Below are positions 1 to 11,029 of a stretch of 64,000 bases of DNA, piece by piece (the first letter of the stretch is position 1; each line of letters begins with the position of its first letter). The notes beneath the pieces were generated by a model. That model did no database searches and was not told the DNA's origin. It saw nothing but the letters and a program-made list of their open reading frames with translations. The stretch comes from Branchiostoma floridae (lineage: Eukaryota; Chordata; Leptocardii; Amphioxiformes; Branchiostomatidae). Position numbers and translations under genes: made by a program. Location of the stretch: positions 5,343,606 through 5,407,605 of the forward strand of contig NC_049980.1 of the NCBI RefSeq assembly GCF_000003815.2. The letters run 5' to 3'.

Positions 1-308
1 TTTTTTTTTGCACTGAGTGATTGGAGAACATGAAGTCGGCAATATGGGCAGGGACCTTTTTTTTTTCGGTATTTCTTTTTTGGAGGGCGGGTGGGGCTAC
101 CACTGAGTTATTCAGTCATGATGCTCGTTATGCATTATCATAATGGCTTAGATGCAAAATACTTTCAAATGATAGATAATGCAACTAAATTGATAAAGAG
201 TCAATGAAGGTATGAGCGGACAAACCTTTCTATAACACAAGTGTCTCAGCTACAAAATGCCAGTGAAGACATTGCCAAGAAATACTGATCGGCTCAAAGT
301 TGTCTTAC

Positions 309-485
309 GTGTGCAAGTTGGAACAGGGTTACTCCATGATCCGTCAGCTTGGCACGTCGCAGAAGCAGCGCCGTTCCGTACGTATCCTGTTTCACAGTTG
401 AAGTTGACCACGTCCTGATAAGAGGTCCTTCCGGTAGGACTCAGTGATCCAAACGCTGGGGCCGTTAACGCCGGACATTGTCTTG
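309..485 (-). CDS. Gene A exon 12: sushi domain 8
   Basis: 177-bp phase 1-1 exon without an internal ATG. It translates as RQCPALTAPAFGS, then TSYQDVVNFNCETGY, then CQADGSW and VPTCT: four cysteines and Trp, no stop. Acceptor TTGCAG, donor GTAAG, so another exon lies left of the window. The start of this exon is duplicated next door at 650-717. Confidence 0.9.
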
Positions 486-566
486 CTGCAATAGTGAAAT
501 AGTCTTGGTCAATAAGCTTTTAGTGATCTCCGTACTGTTGGAGCGATGTCCGTTACCTGTATCTGT

Positions 567-569
<3 letters not shown>

Positions 570-635
<66 letters not shown>
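570..635. repeat. (TA)n microsatellite
   Basis: About 66 bp of pure TA dinucleotide repeat in the intron upstream of gene A exon 12. Confidence 0.95.
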
Positions 636-636
<1 letters not shown>

Positions 637-649
637 CCGACCTTCGGTG

Positions 650-717
650 TAACAGGTCCTTCCGGTAGGACTCAGTGATCCAAACGCTGGGGCCGTCAAC
701 GCCGGACATTGTCTTGC
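650..717 (-). pseudogene. Truncated duplicate of a sushi exon start
   Basis: The 5' part of gene A exon 12 (positions 426-485) recurs here almost base for base, including the acceptor side. The rest of the exon is missing and replaced toward low coordinates by the TA repeat. It could be a partial tandem duplication or a misassembly at the microsatellite. Confidence 0.75.
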
Positions 718-803
718 TGAAATAGGGAAACAGTTTGAAGCTGTCCAGTTTGGATGCCCATACTGTTCTCGATTGCAACGAATTTCACTCGGTGACTATA
801 GGT

Positions 804-840
804 ACGAACGAACGAACGAACGAACGAGCGAACGAACGAG
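804..840. repeat. (ACGA)n microsatellite
   Basis: About nine ACGA units with one A-to-G change. Confidence 0.9.
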
Positions 841-1291
841 TATTTAAACAATCAATCTTTTGGTCAATCCTTGGATGAAAACATTGCTGCTCGAAGGCAG
901 AAGTATTTTTTGTCTTTATTTGAGCTGGTGTTTTTAAAGTGTAATTCTCGGTAGCTGGTTCACCTACCAACTATTTAGTTATTTTGTACATCATGCATAA
1001 TCAGGATATTTTGTCTCCAATTGATATCCATTACAGGTCTGTTTTGATTTTGGTTGGTGACACTCCCGTCATATATACTTGTTCGTACATAATATGCCTG
1101 GCGATTTGGCTCTGCACCCTCTCCAAATTATCCTTGTTATCAATCGTCTGCATATACTACCTTTATTTAGAGCACTTTAAAAAACCAGGACGCATTTTCT
1201 TACCTCATACACATTAAAACACTGTATCTTTTTGATTAGATTTAAAAATAACATCTTGCTGTTGATATCAATTAACTCAAACTGAGCTTAC

Positions 1292-1471
1292 GGTCGCATG
1301 TTGGAACAGCGGCACTCCATGTTCCTCCAGCTTGACACGTCACAGTCTCAGCACCGTTTCGCGTGTATCCCGTGTTACAGGTGAACGTGATCATGTTCCC
1401 GAAGGAGTTCGATCCGGTAGCGGGCGTCCGTGCTCCGTTAGTTGGGGCCGTCAAATCCTGACACTGGCCGG
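1292..1471 (-). CDS. Gene A exon 11: sushi domain 7
   Basis: 180-bp phase 1-1 exon, GSNSFGN subtype (GQCQDLTAPTNG, CNTGYTRNGAETV, VPTCD). Acceptor TTGCAG, donor GTAAGC. Confidence 0.9.
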
Positions 1472-1520
1472 CTGCAATGGTAAAATACGCCTTGTCAAGA
1501 AAACGTCTACAAACTAATGT

Positions 1521-1610
1521 TATCCGGAGTTACAGTTGACATAAACCGCGCCCGGGGACGAGTATGCCGGTTTGGTTCTCCGTGCTCCATTAGTTGGGAC
1601 CGTCGACGTC
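1521..1610 (-). pseudogene. Decayed sushi exon fragment
   Basis: Minus strand recalls the N-terminal half of a sushi domain (VPTNGARR, then VYVNCNSG) and then hits a stop. No acceptor or C-terminal half remains. It sits in the intron upstream of gene A exon 11. Confidence 0.7.
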
Positions 1611-1829
1611 AATTATTATCTGGCTAAGAATAATCAACAGTCCGTACAACACACTCGTCGTTGAAAACGTTATGGTGTTATCGGTATGGCTGCATTGACA
1701 TACCAATGATCTTGATACATGTAACTGTGAAGACACAGACTCAGAGAAGCCATAAGTGTAAATGTCTGATCATAGCAAAAGTATAAAAAGTATTGACTTA
1801 AGTCTTATCATATCTTAAATATATAACTA

Positions 1830-1930
1830 AGCAAGTAAATTAGGCTATTGAAGTATTTCCTCATAAATTATATAAATGAAGCCCTGATTTACATGATTTA
1901 TATCTGATAATGTCTAACCTACATGTTACG
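1830..1930. repeat. Duplicated intron segment, copy 1
   Basis: Intron sequence (isolated by the words TTACATGATTTATATCTGATAA and GGCTATTGAAGTATTT) that recurs at 3890-4025 and 4440-4630 beside gene A exons 7 and 6. The neighbouring ACACCTTGTGTGTCGACTT word recurs too. These introns were copied along with exons. Confidence 0.75.
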
Positions 1931-1934
1931 GCAA

Positions 1935-2146
1935 TACTGTAAATGCATTTAAGTTCGCGGCGATTTAATTTCGCGGTAGCGGGAAAAAGGACTTTTCGCG
2001 GTGGTTTTAAGTTCGCGGTAACACCATAGACTGCAATCTAATACCATAATAGAAAAATGTTCGCGGTGGATTTAAATTCGCGGTGAAGTGGTCACCGCGA
2101 AAACCGCGAACATTAATCCACCGCGAGCATTTCTGCATTTACAGTA
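1935..2146. mobile_element. Foldback MITE with CGCGGT-rich arms
   Basis: The ends are inverted repeats: TACTGTAAATGCA at the left and TGCATTTACAGTA at the right. Both arms are full of TTCGCGGT or ACCGCGAA words. No coding capacity. Sequence of this kind is widespread in marine invertebrate genomes. Confidence 0.8.
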
Positions 2147-2289
2147 TACTAGTACCTTGTGTGTCGACTTTGTATATTGAGAGGCTAGGGTTCAAACTTT
2201 TAATATGTTCTCGCTGACATAGCGTAATGGTTTGAAATTTTAAACTACATTTTTTCACTAGAAAGGGTATCTATCAATATAAACTCATG

Positions 2290-2389
2290 NNNNNNNNNNN
2301 NNNNNNNNNNNNNNNNNNNNNNNNNNNNNNNNNNNNNNNNNNNNNNNNNNNNNNNNNNNNNNNNNNNNNNNNNNNNNNNNNNNNNNNNN
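2290..2389. other. Assembly gap (100 N)
   Basis: Run of N; removes the 3' end of gene A exon 10. Confidence 1.
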
Positions 2390-2552
2390 GGGGGACTCCA
2401 TGTTGTGTCAGCTTGGCACGTTGAGGTTGTAGCGCCGTTCAGTACGTATCCCGTGTTACAGGTGAACGTGATCATGTTCCCGAAGGAGTTCGATCCGGTA
2501 GGGGGCGTCCTTGCTCCGTTAGTTGGGGCATTCACCACCGGACATTGGCTGG
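2390..2552 (-). CDS. Gene A exon 10: sushi domain 6 (3' end lost in gap)
   Basis: Starts SQCPVVNAPTNG after acceptor TTGCAG, GSNSFGN subtype. The frame is open to TTWSP, where the N run 2290-2389 begins. The last cysteine and the donor are missing from the assembly, not necessarily from the gene. Confidence 0.82.
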
Positions 2553-2726
2553 CTGCAATGGTAAAATAATCCTTGTCAATAAACGTCTATAAACCAAATG
2601 TTGCACGCAGGGAGGTTGGTCTTTAAACGACTGTACGGCATCACTCGAATATCGACAATGGTGTGCTTTTTTGTAATGTGGGAGCATTGTTCTCACTATG
2701 TAATAAACATAGATTCAATATCTTAC

Positions 2727-2906
2727 GCTGGCAGGTTCCAACAGTGCTGCTCCAACTTCCGTCAGCTTGGCATGTCAAGGGAGAGACTCCGGTCAGTTGA
2801 TATCCTGTGTTACAGTTGACGTTAACCGTGCTCGGGTAGGAGTATGCCGGTCCGGGAGGACTCAGCGCTCCGTTAGTTGGGGCCGTCAACGTCTGACATG
2901 CTCTGG
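2727..2906 (-). CDS. Gene A exon 9: sushi domain 5
   Basis: 180-bp phase 1-1 exon, GPAYSYPS subtype (RACQTLTAPTNG, VNCNTGYQLTGVSP, VGTCQ). Complete cysteine set and Trp; canonical splice sites. Confidence 0.9.
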
Positions 2907-3150
2907 CTGTAATAGTCAAGAACTTTTTATTTACAGGGATCCATTTCTACACTGAAGATGCAAGAAAAAGGACGTCAACGTCTGGTAACCAACGTCTGCG
3001 CTAAACTGTCTTGAATTTATACATATTTCATTCGACTTCCTTGCAATACTCTTGTTTTCTATATAATGGTAGATACCTGCAAGCTACATTAATGTACATA
3101 TCAATGGACATTGCCAGCATACATGTATGTCAACTTGAAAGTCGTCTTAC

Positions 3151-3327
3151 GTGTGCATGTTCCAACATTGTTGTCCCATGTACCGCCAGTTTGGCATGTC
3201 AATGGAGAGGCTCCGTTCAGTGTGTATCCCGGGTTACAGTTGACGTTAACCGTGCTTGGGTAGGAGTACGGTCCGGGAGGATTCAGCGCTCCGTTTGCTG
3301 GGGCCGTCAACGTTGGGCATGATCTGG
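3151..3327 (-). CDS. Gene A exon 8: sushi domain 4
   Basis: 177-bp phase 1-1 exon, GPYSYPS subtype (RSCPTLTAPANG, VNCNPGYTLNG, VGTCT). Acceptor ATTACAG and donor GTAAG are canonical. It is most similar to exon 9 of this gene. Confidence 0.9.
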
Positions 3328-3523
3328 CTGTAATGGACAACAAGAGTCCGTAGGACACAACTCTCCGTTAAGTAATCCGTGTGTTTGCGATGTGGCTAAG
3401 GTGTTCGATACCTCTTTGACTACACCGACATGCCTTAATGATATAGAAATAACTTACAAAGTATAAAACTTGACGAGCATATCATCCCCTGCAAATTGGT
3501 GATCGTACAATAAGCCGTTTTTG

Positions 3524-3836
3524 NNNNNNNNNNNNNNNNNNNNNNNNNNNNNNNNNNNNNNNNNNNNNNNNNNNNNNNNNNNNNNNNNNNNNNNNNNNNN
3601 NNNNNNNNNNNNNNNNNNNNNNNNNNNNNNNNNNNNNNNNNNNNNNNNNNNNNNNNNNNNNNNNNNNNNNNNNNNNNNNNNNNNNNNNNNNNNNNNNNNN
3701 NNNNNNNNNNNNNNNNNNNNNNNNNNNNNNNNNNNNNNNNNNNNNNNNNNNNNNNNNNNNNNNNNNNNNNNNNNNNNNNNNNNNNNNNNNNNNNNNNNNN
3801 NNNNNNNNNNNNNNNNNNNNNNNNNNNNNNNNNNNN
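3524..3836. other. Assembly gap (313 N)
   Basis: Run of N in the intron between gene A exons 7 and 8. It is large enough to hide a sushi exon. Confidence 1.
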
Positions 3837-3889
3837 TCTTTGCATTGCGAAGAGGAGAGAAGAGACTCGGGAGCTATATTACGACTGGA

Positions 3890-4630
3890 TACCAGGCAAT
3901 GATTTACATGACTTATATATGATAATGTCCAACTTTACATGTTTTGGCAATAATGGTTCCAATGTTGCTTTAGGGAACTTTTACACTGTAAACATAGAGC
4001 GACACCTTGTGTGTCGACTTTGGGAAAGTAAATATCACCCTTTTCATATGATCATGTTCTCACTACATCACTAGCTACTACCTACTGTACTTTCTAGAGG
4101 TCTGGTTGATATCTTTTGTATATTGAAAGGGTTAAACCTTTTCATATGTTCCCGCTGACATAGTGTAATGGTTTGAAAACTACTTTTTTTTCTATAAACT
4201 GTATCTACCAATATCAAACTCATCTTACGTTGGCATGTTGGAGTAGGGTTGTTCCATGATCCGTCAGTTTGACACACCGTAGTTTCAGCGCCGTTCCGTA
4301 CGTATCCCGGGTTACAGGTGAACGTAACCGTGACAGGGTAGTTGTGTGGTGCGAGAGGACTCAGCACTCCGTTAGTTGGGGCCATCAAAGCATTACATTG
4401 TCTGGCTGTAATGATGAAATAGACTTGATAACTTGGGGAAATAAATAACTAAGCAAGGAATTTAGGCTATTGAAGTATTTTCTCATAAGTTATGGAATAA
4501 GGCCCCGATATACATGATTTGTATCTGCTAATGTCAAACTTTACATGTTCTGGCAGTAATGGTTTTAATGTTACTTTATGAACTTTTACACTGTATATAT
4601 AGAGCGACACCTTGTGTGTCAACATTTACA
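3890..4630. repeat. Duplicated intron segments, copies 2 and 3
   Basis: The stretches 3890-4025 and 4440-4630, on either side of gene A exon 7, are near copies of each other and of 1830-1930. They share ATGATAATGTCCAACTTT-like and GAGCGACACCTTGTGTGTC words. Confidence 0.75.
4229..4405 (-). CDS. Gene A exon 7: sushi domain 3
   Basis: 177-bp phase 1-1 exon, PHNYP subtype (RQCNALMAPTNG, CNPGYVRNGAETT, TPTCQ). The downstream intron repeats sequence found beside exon 6 and near 1830-1930, showing exon-plus-intron duplication. Confidence 0.9.
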
Positions 4631-4825
4631 TATTAAATATCACCCTTTTCATGTTCACACTAGATCACTAGCTGCTATGTAATGTATTTTCTAGATGCCT
4701 GATTGATACCTATTGTATATTGCACGGATTCATCCTTCTCATATGTTCCCACTATGTTTTGTAATGGTTTGAAAAGTAAATTGTTTTTCTAGAATCTGTA
4801 TCTATCAATATTAAAATCATCTTAC

Positions 4826-5005
4826 GTGAGCACGTTGGAGCAGGATTGGTCCATGTTCCGTCTGCTTGGCAAGTCGTATCAGCAGCGCCGGAGGTCCGTA
4901 CGTATCCCGCGTTGCAGGTGTAGGAAACCGTGACCGGATAATTGTGCGGTGCGGTAGGATTCAACCCTCCGTTAGTTGGGGCCGTCAATGCATTACATGG
5001 ATTGG
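4826..5005 (-). CDS. Gene A exon 6: sushi domain 2
   Basis: 180-bp phase 1-1 exon (acceptor ATTACAG, donor GTAAG) of the PHNYP subtype (NPCNALTAPTNG, CNAGYVRTSG, PAPTCS). It has one extra codon against the 177-bp norm, in the RTSGAAD loop. Four cysteines and the Trp are present. Confidence 0.9.
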
Positions 5006-5344
5006 CTGTAATGATGAAATATACTTGATGACTTGGTGAAATAGAGTTAAAGGCTGTACATACTAATGATACATGGAACGACAATCAATCAAGTTTGGCC
5101 ATAGGAGAACTCAGCGCTCCGTTATTCTTAGGTCCCGGGTCCCGGGCGGGCAGTGTGTGTGAACGACAATTACGATATAAAAAACACAAAAAGAAATACC
5201 CTCTGTCAAGAAATAGGCTGTCCCATAGCCTTTTTTTTAGCTCATACGGGCAGTATATATCTATAGATTTTTATCCACTGTGTACATGTCTAGGGCACGG
5301 TACATAATGTAGATCGCCTAGCCCATCCCTCTCCTTCTACCGCC

Positions 5345-5490
5345 TTTTCAACCTCCCCAACTGAAGTTATGTACCAATTTTTACTAGTGAGGATAGTCGA
5401 GTTAAGTCCAATGGCATACCATCGACGGCCTTTCAAAGGATTCTAGGTTCTGGGCCAAGCGCGCTAACCATTACGCCAACACGGCGCCAC
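5345..5490 (-). mobile_element. Degraded tRNA-derived SINE
   Basis: Read on the minus strand, GGCGTAATGGTTAGCGCG resembles a Pol III A box at the head. The far end has the diverged tail seen in other SINE copies here (GTACCAATTTTTAC on plus, towards AACTGAAGTT). Confidence 0.5.
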
Positions 5491-5648
5491 AATATGACGT
5501 CACAGTGACACGCCCTCTGTCAAATCCAGAGTCGCAATATACGTCCTCTTCCAAGTAGGGCACGTACATAATATGGTCATTAATTGATGTCGATTGACAG
5601 ACATCTGCCAAGGAGGCCCTTCAGTCATGCTAGTGCACGTCATCAGGG

Positions 5649-5921
5649 TTGCATTCTGCCAATAAAATGTCATTTACCATTGGCTTCAGAGACCATGTAC
5701 TAAGAATGCCAACTAACACACCCACCCAACAGGCTCTTGACATTGCCTTGATCGGCTCCAACACCTACAAAGCTCGACAAGGAAGGCACTGTAAGAACCT
5801 GGCCGGCTTACTGAGGGCGGACCTCAATGATAGAGTACTAGGACCATTGCCATCAGAAAGAAAACTGCAGGAGCTTAGGAAGCTGGCGTTGAACAAGACG
5901 CAGTGGAGAGAGATGAAGTAA
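5649..5921 (+). pseudogene. LINE reverse-transcriptase ORF C-terminal remnant
   Basis: A 90-codon open frame contains FRDHVLRMPTNTPTQQALDIAL followed by QGRHCKNLAGLLRADL and ends with a WREMK tail. The HVLRMP word and the basic QGRH-type stretch are typical of the C-terminal end of non-LTR retrotransposon ORF2 proteins. No upstream RT domain is present, so this is a 5'-truncated dead copy in a gene A intron, in antisense orientation. Confidence 0.7.
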
Positions 5922-6080
5922 GACTGACTGTCGATGCAGAGTGTCTAGACCACTGCAGCAGCAGAACACAGTGGACCACTACTACTCGTACTCAAAGCTC
6001 AACGGGCATCGGTGCAAATTTGGCAGTAGCCTCATGAAGAAATATGAGCGTGTGAGGACCATCAGAAAATGTTTACTTAC

Positions 6081-6257
6081 GGTTGCATGTCGGCGGAGTT
6101 GCACTCCAGTCACCAGTTACAAGGCAGGTAATGCTGTTTTGGCCGGCCAGGGTGTACCCGGTGTTACAGGTGAACGTGACCTGATCTTGGTACTGACGTC
6201 TGTTTTGAGGACTCAGCGCACCGTTCGCTGGTACCGTCAGGGCAGGACATTGGACAA
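6081..6257 (-). CDS. Gene A exon 5: sushi domain 1
   Basis: 177-bp phase 1-1 exon, acceptor TTTCCAG, donor GTAAG. It reads VQCPALTVPANG to PPTCN with the four sushi cysteines and the Trp before the last one. The NRRQYQDQ insert is shared only with gene B exon 5, which holds the same place directly after the EGF exon, so these two are positional paralogues. Confidence 0.9.
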
Positions 6258-6840
6258 CTGGAAATGAAGGATGCATTTCAAGTAAGATCACAAGGTTTTT
6301 ACTAAAATTCTACAAGTATGAAATTCATGTTCCTTAAACATGTTAATGTAGAATCATGACTCATACTGGCTGACAGGGTTGCTCAAATATCAATAACATA
6401 ATAATGAGAAATATTGTACTAAATTCCAACATAAAGGCATGCATGGATCAAATTTTAATGACCTCTGTCGCCTTCTTCAGAATCAATGTATGGACCAGTG
6501 TATTTATCCCAAAGAAGGCGAGAGTGGTCATTGAAAATCTGATCCGTGTTTACCTTTGTGTTGAAAGAAAGTTTGCATTGTACTATGGTTACTACCAACA
6601 CAGATGAGCTTCTATATGTAATGAGAAATAAACTGTTCTAAAACTCAAAGAATGATTGACTTATCGGAATTTTTCATTATTCTTTGAGGTGGAGAAAAGA
6701 TTATTTCACACTATGTAATTTACCAACTTAAATGAACTTTCATGCTAAATTCCATAATAGTTCGTTTCAATCGTGTAAGTCAAACAGATGCGCACCTGAA
6801 ATCGGTTGATGAATACAGGCATAAGATATATACAATGTTA

Positions 6841-6951
6841 NNNNNNNNNNNNNNNNNNNNNNNNNNNNNNNNNNNNNNNNNNNNNNNNNNNNNNNNNNNN
6901 NNNNNNNNNNNNNNNNNNNNNNNNNNNNNNNNNNNNNNNNNNNNNNNNNNN
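6841..6951. other. Assembly gap (111 N)
   Basis: Run of N; removes the 3' end of gene A exon 4 (EGF). Confidence 1.
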
Positions 6952-7057
6952 CGGCCGTCTCCGACGTATCCCACGTTGCACGTGCAGGTAAAGGTTCCCC
7001 CGAACTGTCGGCAGGTGGCCATGGCGTGGCACGGGTGCGGGTCGCACAGGTTACTGG
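6952..7057 (-). CDS. Gene A exon 4: EGF-like domain (3' part lost in gap)
   Basis: Acceptor TTTTACAG leads into SNLCDPHPCHAMATC, then a CTCNVGYVGDG core, with five of six EGF cysteines visible. The sixth and the donor fall in the N run at 6841-6951. The matching gene B exon is 120 bp and complete, so about 14 bases of coding sequence are missing. Confidence 0.85.
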
Positions 7058-8001
7058 CTGTAAAAGCAAGGTTGAATTCTTAGCTTGTTCATTTACGTTG
7101 GCTGTAGTCTGTGTAACATAAACGCTGATGTCCGGAGGCTGAGGCCGGCGGATGTTCGGCGGGCTGCTATAAGCGAGAATTAACCAGGCTAAAGTCATTC
7201 TACATAAATTTTGACTGCAATTTTCAACCAGAAAATTTGACTTATCTACATTTTCGACTGATCGACTCTAGTCTTTGTCAAAAACGACTCTAGTCTTTGA
7301 CGCCCCCCCCCCCATTGACGTCATAGAAGAAGCGGATTGTCCTTCCCTTGACAAATACTGGAGTCCTACAGTCAAAAACTTGGATAAGTCCAATTTTCGT
7401 ACTGGACCTAAGTAGTTGAACTTCATCCAGAAGGTCGTATTCTATTACAATGAATCAGAGAGATGTCGTGGCATGAAAAGAAATAACCCAATGTTGATCA
7501 TTATTTTGTTTTGAATAATATCGATAAGTCAACGGTTCTGATTTCTACTTTCTGAGGTAATTTTGATAAAACTATCATAACAAGTCCTTTCAAAATGTCT
7601 GCTTTCAAAATAATCGTGCTATATTTCAAAGAGAAAGGATAGGACTACAGCATTTAATGAGGTACGTCTTTGTTTTGGACGGCTGACACAAAACACAAAG
7701 CAACGAAATAACTGATTTAGTTCTCTTCTTCACAAGCTCCGAAAATATTGTTTTTCGTCAATTTCACACACAATTAACAAAATTAGTGAGCTTAATGTTT
7801 CGAAGTGTCACTTACAAATCGTCTCTGTTTTTTCTTTGGGGCTCACGACATCCGTAAGAATTGTACATGTAGCCTGCCAACTATCATTTGTTCTCAACCA
7901 CGTAGAGACCATGGTGAGGTAAGCCTGAATTTTTAAAAGGACAGATATGTGAGAAGAGCTTATTGTGCGTATTAAGGAACTGGGACAGTAGTATTACTCA
8001 C

Positions 8002-8577
8002 CGTTACAAATGGTCTCCCTTATATTTTTCGGGTGGATTGCATCAACAAGTTGGTCAAAGTCGTCCAGTCTGAACACCCTGGCTGGGTCACCAGCGATAT
8101 TCACTAGAGTAGCTTGATCGATGTCGGCTTCCGTGCCGACTCCCACAGAAAACACGGTGATGCCCATCTGACGTACCAACTGCGCTGGTACGGTGACACT
8201 GTCCTCGGAGTTATCGTCGGTTAGCACCACCAAGAAATCAGGTGTACTATTTCGCCGGCCGTTTACTTCGAGGAAGGAATTGTTACGCACGTGATCGAGA
8301 CCAAGTCCGGTGAAGGTATGCCCTCTGTCGTATGGAATGTTTCGAATCTCAGTCAAGAGCTCAACTCTGGTGTAATTTTCGTTGAGTTTGATGCGTGTGA
8401 TCTGCGCGTCAGCGTTGCTGAACGTAACAACACCGACCCTTGTGTCGTTTTCTGCCAGTGTGAAATAGTTGACGACGTTCATGATAAAGGCCTTTGCATC
8501 CTCGAAACCGCTCGTCCTGAAACTCTCCGAGCTGTCCAAGAGGAAGACCAGGTCGACCGGATAAGGGCAGAGGGGGT
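8002..8577 (-). CDS. Gene A exon 3: von Willebrand factor A domain
   Basis: A single 576-bp phase 1-1 exon (acceptor TTTTCAG, donor GTGAGT) encodes a whole vWA domain. It begins PLCPYPVDLVFLLDSSES, carrying the DxSxS metal (MIDAS) motif. The conserved Thr lies in RGHTFTGLGL and the Asp in VVLTDD. It ends in ETICNG. Sequons NDT, NYT and NNS could be glycosylated. vWA domains with an intact MIDAS normally bind protein ligands through a divalent metal. It is very close in sequence to gene B exon 3. Confidence 0.92.
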
Positions 8578-9243
8578 CTGAAAAGATGAAAAGGATACTT
8601 TTTTTTAGAAAATGTTAGATATTTGTTCTAGTATCATTTGGCCAAAAATAAAACAAGGACATATAAATTTAATGCAGACAACGTAACTGAGAGTGTTACT
8701 GTACTGTGTAGGTACGAGGGTCCTTCAAAAAGGAATGCCACTGGTTTTATGACAAGTTATTTTGTCATCAAGTTAGATGGAATTTGGCACAAAGAGAAAG
8801 GTAACCGTTATATCTTCTTGAGACTAAAATATCTCAATTAGTCGTCCAGATTTTTATGACTAACTGAGTTGATTGCAAGTTACCTTATAAGTACAATTGT
8901 TTATCAATGTGGAGTGTCGTAGGGAAAAATTCACAGTGCTTTCTTTACATGTATTCATATAATCATAATGTGTTTCATTCAAGTTTGTTTCGGTCAAATA
9001 TTTTCCAAATTTTCTACTATCTATACAAAACAATAAGATACGGAAATATTTATCACCGCGACAAACAGTACAACTGTAGAAAGCTCTTTGCAACTATGAA
9101 TACAAACAAACTATAGGATAGACATTAACTAAGCTACGTATAAATATATGAATAAATGGACATAAGTTTCATTTATACAGCAGATTCTAAGTTTTAACAT
9201 TCTTCGATATGTTAACAAAGATATTAAGTACTGGTACACTTAC

Positions 9244-9267
9244 TTAACGGAGGTGGAATCTGCGAGA
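9244..9267 (-). CDS. Gene A exon 2: 24-bp microexon (SQIPPPL)
   Basis: Acceptor TTTTACAG and donor GTAAGT bound a 24-bp phase 1-1 exon encoding SQIPPPL. Gene B has a 30-bp counterpart (ASQTIPPPL) in the same place between signal peptide and vWA. It would supply the mature N-terminus and a proline-rich linker. Too short for ORF finding; supported by paralogue conservation and splice sites. Confidence 0.72.
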   Translation of the reverse strand, partial: SRRFHLR

Positions 9268-9639
9268 CTGTAAAAGAAAAAAAAGAATTGTATTTTATTA
9301 GTTTTCTTATTAATATTCAACATAGTATTATGATCAGATAGTTACAGCTTCTCTGTCCTTGTTAATAATCTATGATCATAATCGTTGATAAACAGTACAC
9401 ATGAAGATGGTCTCCAAATCTTTTCCAATCAATCAATCAATTAATCAATCAATCCATAAATGAATCAAATCTTATCCAGTTGTAGAGATTTTATACATTG
9501 TATTGAAAACACATGTGCTCGTGTTTAATTTCTTCGATTGTTTTCTTTTTCTATTTCTTTTTAATAGTGATTATAACCTATATTAACAGTGCCACATACA
9601 CAGTGCAGACAGAAGGGAAAACATTCTTTCTTTTTTTAC

Positions 9640-9785
9640 CTCCGCGACCAAAATCAGGTCGTGTAAAGTGCCTTTCCCAAGGGCACAACAGCGAGTATCG
9701 AGGGCACAACAGCGAGTATCGAACTCGGGACATCTAGAGCCTAATTCTATATATATGTATACCAGTTACGCCACACAAGACGTCA
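9640..9785 (-). mobile_element. tRNA-derived SINE
   Basis: Read on minus: TGGCGTAACTGGTA (A-box-like), then GAGTTCGATACTC (B box), then a tail with CCCTTGGGAAAGGCACTTT. An internal 19-bp unit (AGCGAGTATCGAGGGCACA-like) is doubled. The same tail occurs at 15590-15645, 36530-36665 and 58930-59075. Confidence 0.7.
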
Positions 9786-9869
9786 CAATTTTCTTCGATT
9801 CGTGTATTTTGTTCCAAACAGATCTAGACAGGTTAAAGTTCGACCACTGCTTTTTCAAAACAAGTGATC

Positions 9870-10390
9870 TCTACCCCTCCAGGCTATGGCTAACCCATAA
9901 TTTCGCTTGGACGGGCAATTTGCTAGTATTATCGCCGGTGGGTCTTTAACTCCTAATTTTGAGGCACGCCCTGCCAAAATAATGGTTCTTTGTACGTACA
10001 AATTCCACAGTATTTGGTGGGGAGGGGGGCATGAGTCAGACAAAAACGGACAAAAACTGTTTCCCGCGGCATTCGCAACCTCAGAATGACACTTGAAGGC
10101 ATAATTCCATTACTGTATGTTGTCCGTGGTTAGTGGCCAAATCTTGTACTAATCTGTCTCAGAGTATGATATTTCCCCCACATCAAATTTGTTATATCTT
10201 CATAGTCCATTACAGCAAATGTGAAATAAAACTTATTTGAAAAATGATAATTTCCACAGGGAACTCAAAGTTGAGCCGTTTTCAGGTCCACCGCAACACG
10301 AGCGAGGTTACTCACGCAGAGAAGTGTCCATTTTTGCAGGTTAATTATGCATGATGATTAGTCACCTACCGAGGTCAACTGACATATAAC
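9870..10390. repeat. Intron-1 block shared by genes A and B
   Basis: 9870-9990 matches 32300-32410 (CTCCAGGCTATGGCTAACCC and AGGCACGCCCTGCCAAAATA occur in both). 10285-10390 matches 32700-32795 (GAGGTTACTC, GAGGT then AACTGACAT). The order is the same in both introns, so this is retained paralogous sequence. Confidence 0.75.
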
Positions 10391-11029
10391 ACTATAAAGA
10401 TCTGTTATGGTCCTGCATATACATACTGAATGTATGGTTTTTGTGATGCCATTTGAGTGTTTTATATTATTGAACAACATAAATTAAAGGTTGGAAAGAA
10501 ATGTTATCGTCTATTCTGTCAGGTTTTTTTTTAGAGTGCTTTTATCAGGTCCTGGCGGGACATGTCGTAACATGTTAAAGGTGACGACATTTCAGTAGTC
10601 TAATATTTCCTACCAACAACAGAGATTATCTATAAAGCCAACTAAGACGTTGTCAGTCACATAGCTGTTTCAGTCTTTAGCGTTTCTTATTCTTAGGTCC
10701 AGGGAGGGGGGGGGGGGGGGTCTTCTATATCTGCTGCCTGAAAAATCACCCATCGCTCTAAGATTCAGAAAATCTGGAAACTTTGCAAAGAAATGTAATG
10801 CCCGTGTGGAATCATTGGCATTGTGCGCAATTAATCGTCAGATCCTTTCACAAGGCCCCTTTTTGGAGTTAATGAATGACTGAATGAATGATGTCCTTTA
10901 GTGTACATTTTTGCCCAACCGAACTAACTACAAGTCACAGCAGAGACAGACCATACGTAATACTATCACAGGGCCTAGTCTGACACAGAAGTTCGGGTTG
11001 TTCTCGCTTATGATAAGCCAAGGCAAGTA

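Noticed and set aside
2245..2538. Long open frame crossing the N run
   Set aside because: The translation through N is meaningless; only 2390-2552 is supported.
2598..2819. Plus-strand open frames overlapping sushi exons (also 3011-3322, 6073-6267, 18444-18656, 20237-20521)
   Set aside because: They are antisense shadows; the minus strand has phased splice sites and conserved cysteines at the same places.
8291..8581. Plus-strand open frames over the vWA exons (also 30016-30306, 30126-30368, 52712-53107)
   Set aside because: Antisense shadows of long, codon-constrained vWA exons; no domain recognised on plus.
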